DNA of 64,000 nt from an uncultured Alphaproteobacteria bacterium (GCA_934271715.1 CAKQRZ010000005.1:1-64000), one strand, 5' to 3'. Counted from the stretch's first letter, positions 41,492 to 50,807 are shown. Notes: generated by a model from the sequence alone, not told the origin. Made by a program: numbers and translations.

Positions 41492-42847
41492 ATGAATAAA
41501 ATCAAAATGTTGGTTTGCGGAATGCTGGGAGCAGCCATGCTCTTGGCGGGCAGCGCGGTTTCGGCAGCGGAGAAAAATAAAAACACTCCGCCGAAAGAAT
41601 GGACTGTCTGGCTGGAAAGCTTAAAGCGCGAGATGATTTCTAAGGGGATTTCGCAAAAAACGATTGATGAAGCCTATAAAGGCAAAAACTATTATCATCC
41701 CTTGCCCGAAGTGGTGCAGCTGGATAAAAAGCAAACGGAATTTGTGCTGACGACCTGCGCCTATGTTAACCGCTTGGTCTCGGCAAAACGCGTGCAGGAA
41801 GCCCGTAAACATAATGATAAGCTGGCTAAAAAATATAAGAAAGTTGAAAATAAGTACGGCGTGCCTCTGCCGTATTTAACCGCATTTTGGGCGGTTGAGA
41901 CCAATTTCGGGCAAAATAAAGGCACATACCATTTGATAGACAGCCTGACGAATCTCAGCTATAAAAACCGCCGCTCAAAATTTTTCAAAAGCGAGCTGTA
42001 TCAGGTTTTGAAAATTATGGATAAAACCAAGCTCAGCGAAGATAAAATGCTGGGTTCTTGGGCAGGCGCTATGGGACATTTCCAGTTTATGCCGTCCACC
42101 TACAACAGCTATGCCGTGGATTTTGACGGCGACGGCGTGCCGGATATCTGGAACTCTTTTGACGATGCGATTGCCTCGGCGGCCAATTACTTAAGCTCTT
42201 TAGGTTGGAAAAAAGACGAGCCGTGGGGCATGCGGGTTTCTCTGCCGTGGAATTTTGATTTCAGCCAAGTCGGGCGTCAAACCACCAAAAAGGTTGAAGA
42301 ATGGAAAAAACTCGGAGTTAAAACTTATTACGGCTATAACCTGCCGTATAATGCAGAGCTGAAAGGCTCAGTAATTCTGCCGGACGGGCGCAAGGGACCG
42401 GCCTATATCGTGTTCGGCAACTTTAAGCGCGTGATGATTTGGAACCGCTCGGATAATTATGCTCTGGCGATTGTAAATCTGGCTGACTATATTAAAAATC
42501 CTAAAAGAAAATGGGCGCCGCTGTATGCCGATGAGCAATATGTGATGAACAGCGACGAAATTAAGCTGATTCAGCAATTTTATAACAAATTTGTGCGCAA
42601 TAAAATCAAAGAAGACGGCAAGCTCGGCAGCGATACGCGCAAGGCCGTAAAGTTTCTGCAGCATAAAGCCAAGCTGCCGGAAGACGGCTATCCTGATTAT
42701 CAGCTACTGAATAAAATTAAAAACTATAACCCGAAAATCGGTTTCGGCGTGCCGGTGCCGGAAGAAAAGAAACCGCTGAAAGCTAAAACCCAAAAGCCGG
42801 CGCTTAAAACCGCAGCAGCGGCAGCAAAAAAGATTAAGCATAAGTAG
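41492..42847 (+). CDS. Lytic murein transglycosylase, MltB/GH103 type
   Basis: Cleaves peptidoglycan in the periplasm. The 451 residues start with signal peptide MNKIKMLVCGMLGAAMLLAGSAVSA. The GH103 catalytic region has FWAVETNFGQNKGTYH with the catalytic Glu, then GSWAGAMGHFQFMPSTYNSYAVDFDGDG-PDIWNSFDDAIASAANYL. A C-terminal peptidoglycan-binding domain (about 355-420, IKEDGKLGSDTRKAVKFLQ) and a lysine/alanine-rich tail follow. The ATG at 41492 is chosen for GAGAGG and the signal peptide. It opens an envelope run with rlpA and dac. Confidence 0.92.
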   Translation: MNKIKMLVCGMLGAAMLLAGSAVSAAEKNKNTPPKEWTVWLESLKREMISKGISQKTIDEAYKGKNYYHPLPEVVQLDKKQTEFVLTTCAYVNRLVSAKRVQEARKHNDKLAKKYKKVENKYGVPLPYLTAFWAVETNFGQNKGTYHLIDSLTNLSYKNRRSKFFKSELYQVLKIMDKTKLSEDKMLGSWAGAMGHFQFMPSTYNSYAVDFDGDGVPDIWNSFDDAIASAANYLSSLGWKKDEPWGMRVSLPWNFDFSQVGRQTTKKVEEWKKLGVKTYYGYNLPYNAELKGSVILPDGRKGPAYIVFGNFKRVMIWNRSDNYALAIVNLADYIKNPKRKWAPLYADEQYVMNSDEIKLIQQFYNKFVRNKIKEDGKLGSDTRKAVKFLQHKAKLPEDGYPDYQLLNKIKNYNPKIGFGVPVPEEKKPLKAKTQKPALKTAAAAAKKIKHK

Positions 42848-42903
42848 AGAATAATGCTTGCTGAAACAGAAAAAACGGAGTAGGGTGCAGTAACTGAAAT
42901 TTG

Positions 42904-44028
42904 ATGATGAATAACGCAATGAACGGTATTAAACTATTTTTTGGCTTGCTGATTTGCGCCGGAGTGCTGAGTTCCTGCTCTACCGGAACGCCGGAGCTGT
43001 CGGGATTGTCTCCGCAGGCGCAAGCTGAAATAATCAAAAATTACGGCGGAATTTACAAAGTCGGCAATCCTTATAAAATTGCCGGAAAATGGTATTATCC
43101 GAAAGAAGACTACAGCTATTCGGAAATCGGCACCGCTTCGTGGTACGGCGAGGATTTTAACGGCAAGCCGACCGCTAACGGCGAACGCTATAATATGAAT
43201 ACGCTGACGGCGGCGCACCGCACTTTGCCGCTGCCGAGTATTGTGCGGGTAACCAATTTGCAGAACGGACGTTCTATTATTTTGCGCGTAAATGACCGCG
43301 GACCGTATGTTAAAGACAGAATTATAGACCTTTCCAAGCGCGGCGCCCAGCTTTTGGGATATATGGGGCAGGGAACAACCCGCGTTAAGGTGGAAGTTTT
43401 GCCGAAAGAAAGCAAGGCTTTAAAAGAAGCTCTGCTGAATTTGTCTTCGCCGAGCGGCAAGGCTTTGGCGGCAAAATCCACACCGGCGCCGTCTTTGTAC
43501 GAATCTTCGGCTGAACGCATAGAAATTTCGGAGCATGTGGCGGAGCAGGCTAATGTTTATGCCAGCGCCGGAGATAAAACTTACAGCACCGGCACCTATA
43601 CGCCGACCGGAACCACGGCCGAACCTGCAGTTTACGGCAGCGCAGCTTCATCAGGCGGCGAGCGCAAAACCGGAGCCATGGGAACAGTTTCGGCAAACGC
43701 ATCTAAAACCGGCAGCAGCGGAATTTACGGCGCGGCGGCAAAGAATCCTGAAAAAGGCGATACCAGAGCGGTTAAAAGCCGCAGCTATCAATATTTGTCA
43801 GGCTATTACTATATTCATGCCGGAGCCTTTACGCAATATGACAAAGCGCATGCTTTGATGGTCCGCCTAAAAGAATACGGCAGCAGCCATATTGTGAAAA
43901 TAGATGTCAGCGGAACAACGTATTATCGGGTTTCGGTAGGGCCGTACAGCCGCGTGGAAGAGGCTAAAGTGGCTCAGGCTAAGTTAAAGTATTATGGTAT
44001 CAGCGACACCAGAATTGAAAAGAAATAG
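42904..44028 (+). CDS. rlpA: RlpA-like lipoprotein with SPOR domain
   Basis: A septal-ring lytic transglycosylase-type protein. The 374 residues begin with a lipoprotein signal peptide ending LSSC (lipobox). The double-psi barrel has TASWYGEDFNGKPTANGERYNMNTLTAAHRTLPLP...VRVTNLQNGRSIILRVNDRGPYV, with the conserved Asp in NDRGP. A low-complexity A/S/T/G linker (about 180-290) follows. The C-terminal SPOR domain (about 300-374) should bind denuded glycan at the septum. The exact ATG is uncertain (42904, 42907 or 42919). Confidence 0.93.
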   Translation: MMNNAMNGIKLFFGLLICAGVLSSCSTGTPELSGLSPQAQAEIIKNYGGIYKVGNPYKIAGKWYYPKEDYSYSEIGTASWYGEDFNGKPTANGERYNMNTLTAAHRTLPLPSIVRVTNLQNGRSIILRVNDRGPYVKDRIIDLSKRGAQLLGYMGQGTTRVKVEVLPKESKALKEALLNLSSPSGKALAAKSTPAPSLYESSAERIEISEHVAEQANVYASAGDKTYSTGTYTPTGTTAEPAVYGSAASSGGERKTGAMGTVSANASKTGSSGIYGAAAKNPEKGDTRAVKSRSYQYLSGYYYIHAGAFTQYDKAHALMVRLKEYGSSHIVKIDVSGTTYYRVSVGPYSRVEEAKVAQAKLKYYGISDTRIEKK

Positions 44029-44038
44029 GAGATAAAAA

Positions 44039-45184
44039 ATGAAAATCAATAAGTTTGGTTTGACTGTTTTGTTGTGCAGCACGGTTTACGGCTTTAATGC
44101 CATGTCTTTTGAAACAGCGGCGCGTAACGCAATTTTGATGGACTATGATACCGGCGAATATCTGTTTACTAAAAATATGGACGAGAGCGTTCCGCCGGCT
44201 TCTATGAGCAAGCTGATGACCGTTTATATTCTGATGAGCAAAATCAAAGACGGCAGCATAAAGCTGGATGATACTTTTTCTGTCAGCGAAAATGCTTGGC
44301 GCAAAGGCGGAGCCGCTACCGGCGGGTCTACAATGTTTCTTTCTATCGGCGATAACGTCAGCGTAGAAAATCTGATTAAAGGCATAGTGATTCAGTCTGG
44401 CAACGACGCTTGCATTGTGGTAGCCGAAAATGTGGCCGGCTCGGAAGATGATTTTGTGATTTTGATGAATAAAACCGCTAAAAAATTGGGCTTAAAGAAC
44501 AGCCATTTTGAAAACGCTACCGGCCTGCCGCATCCGGATCATCGGATGTCTATGGAAGATCTGGCGATTTTATCACGCCATATCATTAAAGAATTTCCAG
44601 AACTTTATCACTATTTCAGCCAAAAAGAATTTGTTTATAACAACATTAAGCAGGGCAACCGCAATCCGCTTTTGTATACCATGAAAGGCGCCGACGGCTT
44701 AAAGACCGGACACACCGAAGAAGCCGGATTCTGCTTGGCGGCGTCGGCGACCAAAGGCGACCGCCGTTTGATTGAAGTTATGAGCGGCATGAACAGCAAC
44801 CGCGAACGTTCGGAAGAAGCAGAACGCCTGATGAGCTGGGGCTTTAGGGAATTTAACAACTTCAAAATCTTAAACAAAGGGCAGACCGTGGCTGAGGCCA
44901 AAGTTTGGTATGGTAAGGAGAAAACCGTAAAATTAACTGTTGCGGACGATGTTTTGAAAACCGTTCACCGCAGCCAGCAGGAAAATGTTAAGGTTTCGGC
45001 TGAGTTTGACGAGCCGGTTAAAGCTCCGATTAAAGCCGGTCAGGAAATAGGCTCTATAAAAATAGAAATAGACGGTCAGGCTCCGCTGAATGTGCCGTTA
45101 GTGGCGGCAAACGATGTGGCTGAAACCGGCATGCTGGGTAAATTCTGGGCTAATCTGAAATATTTTGTTTTCGGAGCAAAATAA
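44039..45184 (+). CDS. D-alanyl-D-alanine carboxypeptidase (PBP5/6 type)
   Basis: Trims pentapeptide stems of peptidoglycan. The 381 residues have a signal peptide (about 1-22) and the three penicillin-binding motifs: SMSK (Ser55-Lys58), SGN in IQSGNDACIVV, and KTG in GLKTGHTEEAGFC. The C-terminal domain with GQEIGSIKIEIDGQAPLNVPLVAA is the PBP5 C-terminal type, followed by a probable amphipathic anchor. It starts 11 bases after rlpA with AGGAGATAAAA; its stop overlaps the tmk start (TAATG). Confidence 0.95.
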   Translation: MKINKFGLTVLLCSTVYGFNAMSFETAARNAILMDYDTGEYLFTKNMDESVPPASMSKLMTVYILMSKIKDGSIKLDDTFSVSENAWRKGGAATGGSTMFLSIGDNVSVENLIKGIVIQSGNDACIVVAENVAGSEDDFVILMNKTAKKLGLKNSHFENATGLPHPDHRMSMEDLAILSRHIIKEFPELYHYFSQKEFVYNNIKQGNRNPLLYTMKGADGLKTGHTEEAGFCLAASATKGDRRLIEVMSGMNSNRERSEEAERLMSWGFREFNNFKILNKGQTVAEAKVWYGKEKTVKLTVADDVLKTVHRSQQENVKVSAEFDEPVKAPIKAGQEIGSIKIEIDGQAPLNVPLVAANDVAETGMLGKFWANLKYFVFGAK

Positions 45185-45828
45185 TGCGCGGCAAGTACAT
45201 CACGCTGGAGGGCGGCGAAGGCTGCGGAAAGTCTACGCAAGTCCGCCTTTTAGCGCAATATTTAGAGCAGAACGGTATAGCCTGCGTGCAAAGCAAAGAA
45301 CCGGGAAGCACCGAGGAGGGAAAAATCATCCGCAATTTGCTGGTTACCGGCGATAAGGATAAATTTGACGCAATCAGCGAATGCCTGCTTTATTACGCCG
45401 ACCGGCGCTGCGATTTGACTAAAGTTGTGTGGCCGGCTTTGGAGGCGGGAAAATGGGTTGTCAGCGACCGCTACGCCGATTCTACCGAAGCCTATCAGTA
45501 TTATGGCTATGACAAGCGCGTGCCGCTGGAAACTCTGCAGAATTTATATAAAATCGTCGCCGGAGATTTTAAGCCGGATTTGACTATTATATTGGATATG
45601 GAACCGGAAGTCGGCATGCGCCGCTCTTATGCTAAGGCTGAAACTATGGCGGTTAAAGAGCTGCGTTTTGAAAGCCGTCAGCTGGAATTTCATAATAACC
45701 TGCGCCGCGGCTTTTTAGAAATTGCCAAGCGTGAGCCGGAGCGCTGCGCGGTGCTGAACGCCGATACGGATATTGAAATACTGCACCGGCAGATTATAGA
45801 CATAGTTAAAGAAAGGCTGGGCTGCTGA
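45184..45828 (+). CDS. tmk: Thymidylate kinase
   Basis: Phosphorylates dTMP to dTDP. The 214 residues have the P-loop EGGEGCGKST, the DR(Y)ADST motif in VSDRYADSTEAYQ and the LID region around EVGMRRSYAKAE. It sits between dac and holB, overlapping both by one base or more (TAATG and TGATG), so it is translationally coupled; tmk-holB-tatD is a widespread gene order. Confidence 0.96.
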   Translation: MRGKYITLEGGEGCGKSTQVRLLAQYLEQNGIACVQSKEPGSTEEGKIIRNLLVTGDKDKFDAISECLLYYADRRCDLTKVVWPALEAGKWVVSDRYADSTEAYQYYGYDKRVPLETLQNLYKIVAGDFKPDLTIILDMEPEVGMRRSYAKAETMAVKELRFESRQLEFHNNLRRGFLEIAKREPERCAVLNADTDIEILHRQIIDIVKERLGC

Positions 45829-46880
45829 TGGCGGATGAAATCAATATCACTCCGCGCAGCAACAGCTTTTTACTGGGGCAGTCCAAAGCTGAAGAGCTTT
45901 TTTTAAAGGCTTGGAAAAACAACACTATGCACCATGCTTGGATTCTGAATGGTCCGAAAGGCATCGGCAAGGCGACTCTGGTTTATCGTATTGCCCGTTT
46001 TCTGCTGTGGGCGGATGAAAGCAAAAAAGAGGCTTATAATTCGCTGAACGTACCGGAAGATTCGGAAGTGTTTCGGCAGGTTGCCTCGGGGTCTCATCCC
46101 GATTTGATGGTGGTGGAGCGCGATTATATTGAAACCGACCGCAAAAAAATCATTAAGGCCATTCAAAAAGGCGAAGCGCCGGATGAAGAAGAGCTGAGCG
46201 CCATGAAAAAATCCGCCTTTATCAGGGTGGATGACGTGCGCAAGGTTAATGAGTTTTTAGCAAAAACCTCGTTTAACGACAACTGGCGGATTGTGATTAT
46301 TGACAGCGCCGATGAAATGAATAAAAACGCCGCAAACGCGCTGCTGAAGATTTTGGAAGAGCCGCCGGCGCATACGGTTTTGCTGCTTATCAGCCACAAT
46401 GCCGGAATGCTGCTGCCGACAATCCGTTCGCGCTGCGCCAAACTGCCTCTGCAAATGCTGGATGCTAATGAAACCGCCAGCCTGCTGCGCCGCTATCGTC
46501 CGCACCTTAAGGAAGCGATGATAGGCAAAGTGGCGGAAATGTGTCCGCAAAGCATCGGCAAGGCTATATTATACGCCGATTTGGACGCTGTCGGAATGTA
46601 TGACGGTTTGTGCAAGATTTTATACGCAAAACAAAAATTTGCTTTAAGCGATTTGCTGGATTTTTGCACAGCTGCCACAGCCGATGCGGAAAGTTTTGAT
46701 TTGCTGCAGGAGCTGATTTTGAAATTTATCCGTGAAAATATGCCGCAGTCGCCGGATGTTGAAGCTTTATATGCCTGCTGGGACGCAACCAACCGGATGT
46801 TTACAGACTGCCAGAATATTAACATGGATAAAAAGCAAATGCTGGTTAATTTATTAACAAAAATCAGTAAGGTTATGTAG
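45828..46880 (+). CDS. holB: DNA polymerase III subunit delta-prime
   Basis: The clamp-loader subunit. The 350 residues carry the AAA+ Walker A NGPKGIGKATLVYRIA, degenerate as is normal for delta-prime (GKAT rather than GKT/S). The sensor region has ILEEPPAHTVLLLISHNAGMLLPTIRSRC, a signature of delta-prime. A charged insertion lies at about 100-120. It overlaps tmk by one base and abuts tatD. Confidence 0.95.
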   Translation: MADEINITPRSNSFLLGQSKAEELFLKAWKNNTMHHAWILNGPKGIGKATLVYRIARFLLWADESKKEAYNSLNVPEDSEVFRQVASGSHPDLMVVERDYIETDRKKIIKAIQKGEAPDEEELSAMKKSAFIRVDDVRKVNEFLAKTSFNDNWRIVIIDSADEMNKNAANALLKILEEPPAHTVLLLISHNAGMLLPTIRSRCAKLPLQMLDANETASLLRRYRPHLKEAMIGKVAEMCPQSIGKAILYADLDAVGMYDGLCKILYAKQKFALSDLLDFCTAATADAESFDLLQELILKFIRENMPQSPDVEALYACWDATNRMFTDCQNINMDKKQMLVNLLTKISKVM

Positions 46881-47663
46881 ATGTTTACAGACAGCCATTG
46901 CCATATAAACGCCGCAGATTTTGCGGATGACCGTGAAGAAACGGTGCAGCGCGCCCGTGAAATGCAGATAACCTATATTTTGGATGTGTGCGATGATATA
47001 GCGGATATGCCGCGTCTGCTGGATTTCTGCGCAAAGCATAAGCAGATTTATACTACTGCCGGAGTTCATCCCGAGCTGGCGGATAAATATCCGGATTTTA
47101 CGGCTGAGCAGATTCTGGAACAGGCAAAATCGCCGTATGTTGTCGGTGTCGGCGAGTGCGGCTTGGACTATTATTACAACGCCGATATTAAAGAGCAGCA
47201 GCTGAAAGTTTTGGCTGAGCATATTAAGGCGGCGCAGCTAAGCGGGCTGCCGCTGATTATTCATAACCGCGAGTCGGATGACGATATGATGGCTCTGCTG
47301 GGCGAAGCTTATAAAAAGCAAAAATTCAAAGGCGAGCTGCATTGTTTTTCGTCATCGGAAAAATTATTGGAATTTGCACTTTCTATCGGCTTTTATATTT
47401 CCGCTTCCGGTATTATTACATTTAAAAAGAGCGAAGAGCTGCGGCAGATGTTTAAAAATGTGCCGAATGACCGGCTGCTGATAGAAACAGATTCGCCGTA
47501 CTTAGCTCCGGTTCCGCACCGCGGGCAGCGTAACGAGCCGGCTTTTGTGGTAAACACAGCCCAAGTCTTGGCCGAACTAAAAAATATGGCGGTTGCTGAT
47601 TTAGCAGAATTAACAACCAATAATTTTTTGGCATTGTTTAATAAGGTAAAAGCAGATGAGTAA
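46881..47663 (+). CDS. tatD: TatD family metal-dependent hydrolase
   Basis: A probable 3'-5' DNase or related hydrolase with a TIM-barrel fold. The 260 residues have the metal motifs DSHCHIN at the N-terminus, VGECGLDYYYN, LIIHNRESDDD, ELHCFSSS and ETDSPYLAPVPHRGQRNEP. It begins directly after the holB stop, the common holB-tatD(ycfH) order, and its last codons overlap the following metallo-beta-lactamase gene by eight bases. Confidence 0.95.
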   Translation: MFTDSHCHINAADFADDREETVQRAREMQITYILDVCDDIADMPRLLDFCAKHKQIYTTAGVHPELADKYPDFTAEQILEQAKSPYVVGVGECGLDYYYNADIKEQQLKVLAEHIKAAQLSGLPLIIHNRESDDDMMALLGEAYKKQKFKGELHCFSSSEKLLEFALSIGFYISASGIITFKKSEELRQMFKNVPNDRLLIETDSPYLAPVPHRGQRNEPAFVVNTAQVLAELKNMAVADLAELTTNNFLALFNKVKADE

Positions 47664-48441
47664 GCTGATTATTTTAGGCAGCGGCGCCGCTCCCGGAGTT
47701 CCGTCCGTTTCCGGCGGCTGGGGCGCCTGCAATCTGCAGAATCCCAAAAATAAAAGGCAGCGCGCCGGAGTCTATTTGACCGACGGCACAACGCAGATTT
47801 TGGTTGATACCTCGCCGGATTTGAAAAATCAACTGATAGCAAACAATATAAAAACGCTGGACGGAGTATTGTACACGCATACGCATGCCGACCATCTGCA
47901 CGGTATAGACGACTTGCGCGGAATTACCCGCAATACCGGAAAAAGCCTGAAATTTTACGGCGCTGCTCCGCATATTGACGAGATTAAAGAGCGATTCGGT
48001 TATGTCCTTTCTAATATAGAGCATCACGACATTACCAACCGTCCCGAACTTTTGCCGGCAGAAATAGAATACGGCAAAGAATTTGCTATAGGTGCTTTTA
48101 AAATTATACCGCTGGAGTTCGGCGGACATACGATGGTGACGACCGGATATTGCTTTAACGGCGGGCAAGTAGTGCTGGTGCCGGATTTTAAGTTGATACC
48201 GAAGCAAACCTTAGATTATTTATTGCAAATTGATGTGAATGTTTTGATTATGCCCTTGACTATTCTGCATGGCGGCAGGTATCATGCAAACATTGATATT
48301 ATTTTGAGCTATGCTTCACAGATAAAAGCCAAGCGGGTTATTCTGACCCACATGGCTACAGAATGCGATTATGATGAAGTGATGAATTTGACGCCGGAGA
48401 ATATGGAGCCGGCCTATGATAATATGGTGATTGAGTTTTAA
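47656..48441 (+). CDS. MBL-fold metallohydrolase (PhnP-like)
   Basis: The 261 residues have the metallo-beta-lactamase motif THTHADHLHGID (about 75-86) and downstream metal ligands in FGGHT (about 153-157) and LTHMATE (about 235). N-terminal LGSGAAPGVPSVSGGWGAC matches the PhnP/phosphodiesterase subgroup, and no phn genes are nearby. The position after tatD is a frequent arrangement in alphaproteobacteria. The likely substrate is a cyclic nucleotide or phosphodiester; this is inference. Confidence 0.9.
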   Translation: MSKLIILGSGAAPGVPSVSGGWGACNLQNPKNKRQRAGVYLTDGTTQILVDTSPDLKNQLIANNIKTLDGVLYTHTHADHLHGIDDLRGITRNTGKSLKFYGAAPHIDEIKERFGYVLSNIEHHDITNRPELLPAEIEYGKEFAIGAFKIIPLEFGGHTMVTTGYCFNGGQVVLVPDFKLIPKQTLDYLLQIDVNVLIMPLTILHGGRYHANIDIILSYASQIKAKRVILTHMATECDYDEVMNLTPENMEPAYDNMVIEF

Positions 48442-48452
48442 GGAGTTTATAA

Positions 48453-49334
48453 ATGCTGTGTATTTACCACATTGCCGACCACGACGGAAAAGGCTCGGCC
48501 GCGATTGTTAAAAGCGTGTTCCCTGAAATAGAATTGATGGGGCTGAATCATGATATGGAAATTCCGTATGAAGAAATTGAAAAGCATGATAAATTGGTAA
48601 TCTGCGATATTGCGCTGCCGGTTAAATATATGCTGGAACTCAATAAAAAAATTGATTTAACTTGGATTGACCACCATGTTTCGGTTATCAAAGAATATGA
48701 TGAGCTGATGAAAACCGGCGAATATGAACCGATTAAAGGCATCCGCAAAGTCGGCACGGCGGCGCTGGTGCTGACCTGGCAATATTTTTATCCGGATAAA
48801 GAAGTTCCGGAGGGCATCCGTCTGCTGGGTCTGAATGATATTTATGACTTGCGCGACCGCCGAGTGCGCCCGTTTGAATATGCTGTTCAAACTTTCGGCG
48901 TAAACCGTCCGACCGACAGAATCTGGACGCAGCTGATGAATAATGAAGTAGACATCAAAGCTATGGTAGAAAAAGGCTCGGCTATTTTGTCATGGGTGCG
49001 CCACCGCAACTATCGTCTGGTGCGCGGCATGGGCTTTGTCAGCGAATATAAAGGCATGCGCTGCGTTTGCGCCAACATGGCTCAAGGCCAGTCAGAGTTT
49101 TTTGATTCGCTGGAAAATATCAAGGACTTTGACTTTATGGTTATCTTCTTTATGAACAAGAAAAATTTGTGGAATATGACTTTTTATACCGCCAAAAGCA
49201 ATATAGACGTCTCCTTAATCGCCAAAGAATTCGGCGGCGGCGGTCATGCTAAAGCGGCAGGCGCTTCATCCTTAAAAGAATTGCCGGACTTTTTGAAAAA
49301 CGGCAAGCCGTGGAGCAAGCCGCTGCAGAACTAA
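48453..49334 (+). CDS. DHH-family phosphoesterase
   Basis: The 293 residues resemble DHH/DHHA1 phosphoesterases (NrnA/RecJ superfamily). The metal motifs are HIADHDGKGSAA near the N-terminus, LVICDIAL, and WIDHHVSV containing the DHH triad. The C-terminal DHHA1 glycine-rich motif GGGGHAKAAGAS is also present. Likely acts on short oligonucleotides or nucleotide second messengers. AAGGAGTTTATAA precedes the ATG. It ends the long codirectional run starting at 41492. Confidence 0.9.
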   Translation: MLCIYHIADHDGKGSAAIVKSVFPEIELMGLNHDMEIPYEEIEKHDKLVICDIALPVKYMLELNKKIDLTWIDHHVSVIKEYDELMKTGEYEPIKGIRKVGTAALVLTWQYFYPDKEVPEGIRLLGLNDIYDLRDRRVRPFEYAVQTFGVNRPTDRIWTQLMNNEVDIKAMVEKGSAILSWVRHRNYRLVRGMGFVSEYKGMRCVCANMAQGQSEFFDSLENIKDFDFMVIFFMNKKNLWNMTFYTAKSNIDVSLIAKEFGGGGHAKAAGASSLKELPDFLKNGKPWSKPLQN

Positions 49335-49355
49335 GCCTGCATGTTTCTTTATAAA

Positions 49356-49390
49356 ATGTCCCTTGCCGTAAAAAGCAGGGGATATTTTTA
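49356..49390 (+). terminator. Terminator after the DHH gene
   Basis: An 11-bp stem with three wobble pairs (ATGTCCCTTGC/GCAGGGGATAT), an 8-base loop and T5. It separates the housekeeping run from the unknown-domain cluster. Confidence 0.7.
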
Positions 49391-49412
49391 TAGGTTTCCG
49401 GCGCGCCTGTAC

Positions 49413-49440
49413 TTGACAAAAAAATGAAAAATGATATACT
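49413..49440 (+). promoter_or_regulatory. Sigma-70 promoter of the first unknown-domain unit
   Basis: TTGACA (49413-49418), 16 bp, TATACT (49435-49440). The leader to the ATG at 49473 is A/T rich and ends ATTAACTTATTTATT with no Shine-Dalgarno sequence. Confidence 0.75.
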
Positions 49441-49472
49441 AAACTGAATTTTTAATTATTAACTTATTTATT

Positions 49473-50207
49473 ATGATACATTTTGCTAATAAATCGTGTT
49501 TTTTAATTGGCCGAAACCGCAAAGCACCGCAGCCTCTTATAGTTGCATCCGACAAAATCGGCTTTGGGCTGAAAGCGGAGGATGTTTTGGCAATCGTCAG
49601 TTATAATCTGGTTTTTACCATAAATCAGCAAGCCGCCGATGAACTTAAGAAAATTGCCGATAAGTCGCTTTATCTGTATGAGCTGCCGGACTATTTTTTT
49701 GAGGCAGATTTTGCTGCCTATGACAAGGATTTTCGCCGCAAAACGGAGATGCTTTGCCAAAACGGCTGCAAGGTAGATGAAAAACAGCTGCAAAATCCGG
49801 TGTTATGGCTTTTGTCTGAGCCGGTTTGGTTTTATAACCGCTATGAAAAGCCAAAGGACTATCTGCTGGCAACTCTGATATATCTGAACCGCGATGATAA
49901 CACTCTCAAATATTCTATGCATTTTGACGAGGAGCGCATTCAGGATATTATCGGCTTTGTGCTGGATGATTTTGTGTTTTCGCTGAATACGGTTGCCAAC
50001 TGTATGTTTTTTGAGATGGTGCGTGATAAAAAATGCTTGTTCCGCGCTTCTAAAGACGGAGAATACGGAGTAGGGCGTACGGTTACGCAAACTCCTGAAT
50101 TTTCTAAGCTTATCAATATCTTGCAAAATTACTGCGTGATAGACAACAGCGTATATCTGCCTTTTTTGAGGTGGAAAACCGATAATTCTGAAAAACTGAT
50201 TTTTTAA
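49473..50207 (+). CDS. Unknown protein with two copies of a ~110-residue domain
   Basis: Not a recognised family. The 244 residues appear to be two tandem copies of the domain found singly in the genes at 50853, 51321, 51685 and 52053. Copy 1 (about 1-117) has SCFLIGRN, VLAIVSYNLVFTI and CKV-QNPVLWL. Copy 2 (about 118-238) has PVWFYNRY, IIGFVLDDFVFSL and LINILQNYCVIDNSVYLPFLRW. The common pattern is a hydrophobic (V/I)LGI-x5-(V)F-(A/S/P)-(L/I) core and a C-terminal (L)x-x-(Y/H)C-x-(I/V)-(D)-x6-P-(I/L)-x-x-W. No signal peptide or helix, so cytoplasmic. First gene of a unit ending at 50767. Confidence 0.7.
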   Translation: MIHFANKSCFLIGRNRKAPQPLIVASDKIGFGLKAEDVLAIVSYNLVFTINQQAADELKKIADKSLYLYELPDYFFEADFAAYDKDFRRKTEMLCQNGCKVDEKQLQNPVLWLLSEPVWFYNRYEKPKDYLLATLIYLNRDDNTLKYSMHFDEERIQDIIGFVLDDFVFSLNTVANCMFFEMVRDKKCLFRASKDGEYGVGRTVTQTPEFSKLINILQNYCVIDNSVYLPFLRWKTDNSEKLIF

Positions 50208-50224
50208 CTTAAATTTTTATGTGT

Positions 50225-50719
50225 ATGGAAAGTAAAGTTAACATTAAGACTGACATTAAAGTTGAGGCTCCTTGCCTGCTGGTTTATATTGCCAAAAGCG
50301 GAAAAGTCAAAATTATGCAGGTTTTAGACTTTGCATTGCGTGAGGATCTTTGGGGAATGAAATGCGGCAATATATTTGTCGCCCTCAAAAATTCGGGTTT
50401 TAATGACTGGGTGCAAGCCATGCAGAATGCTCCGAGCGTGCCTCCGGCTTCCGGCTGGAAAATCACGCTGGCGCCTGTGGATAGCTTGAGCGAATGCTTT
50501 GTGGCAAATGCTCAGTTCCAAAAAGGTTTGGAATTTTTGCATGTGCATGCCGTAGAGGCCGAAGATTGGCTCAAAGGCTGGTATTGGTCCGGTGAGCAAT
50601 TTGAGCGAGAGGCCGGGCAAATTCATACCTTTGATATGAAGAACGGCAGATTCGGCACTCATGACTTTCAGGACAGCAACGGTTTTGTGCGTTATGCCTT
50701 GCTGAAACTTCCGGAGTAA
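50225..50719 (+). CDS. Unknown protein, possibly a divergent relative of the domain family
   Basis: The 164 residues include KVEAPCLLVYIAKSG near the N-terminus, resembling the (T/A)PC-x-L-(I/V) opening of the neighbouring family, and GNIFVALKNSG where they have a hydrophobic VVFAL-type strand. The rest (GWKITLAPVDSLSECF, WLKGWYWSGEQF) is unlike them. The second ATG (50225) is preferred over 50219: the leader TTAACTTAAATTTTTATGTGTATG aligns with that of the lipoprotein gene at 16384, where only the later codon is ATG. It lies 17 bases after the previous stop. No family recognised. Confidence 0.55.
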   Translation: MESKVNIKTDIKVEAPCLLVYIAKSGKVKIMQVLDFALREDLWGMKCGNIFVALKNSGFNDWVQAMQNAPSVPPASGWKITLAPVDSLSECFVANAQFQKGLEFLHVHAVEAEDWLKGWYWSGEQFEREAGQIHTFDMKNGRFGTHDFQDSNGFVRYALLKLPE

Positions 50720-50726
50720 TCCAATT

Positions 50727-50767
50727 AAAAAACTGCGGAATCACTAAAAAGATTCCGCAGTTTTTTT
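50727..50767 (+). terminator. Terminator of the 49473-50719 unit
   Basis: A perfect 16-bp stem AAAAAACTGCGGAATC/GATTCCGCAGTTTTTT with an 8-base loop and a T run. It isolates the first unit from the next promoter, 11 bases downstream. Confidence 0.92.
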
Positions 50768-50777
50768 GTTGAAGAGC

Positions 50778-50807
50778 TTGACAAAATATAAAAATGAGGC
50801 ATAATAA
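50778..50807 (+). promoter_or_regulatory. Sigma-70 promoter of the gene at 50853
   Basis: TTGACA (50778-50783) with TAATAA (50802-50807, 18 bp) or ATAATA (17 bp). The sequence TTGACAAAATATAAAA is shared exactly with the promoter at 51259, which suggests duplication along with the gene. Confidence 0.7.

Noticed and set aside
47656..48441. Phosphonate utilisation (phnP) locus
   Set aside because: The protein is PhnP-like but the surrounding genes are tatD, holB and a DHH phosphoesterase; no phn genes occur.
49503..50126. Minus-strand open frames across the unknown-domain cluster
   Set aside because: They lack promoters and ribosome sites, while the plus-strand frames show paralogy, promoters and terminators.
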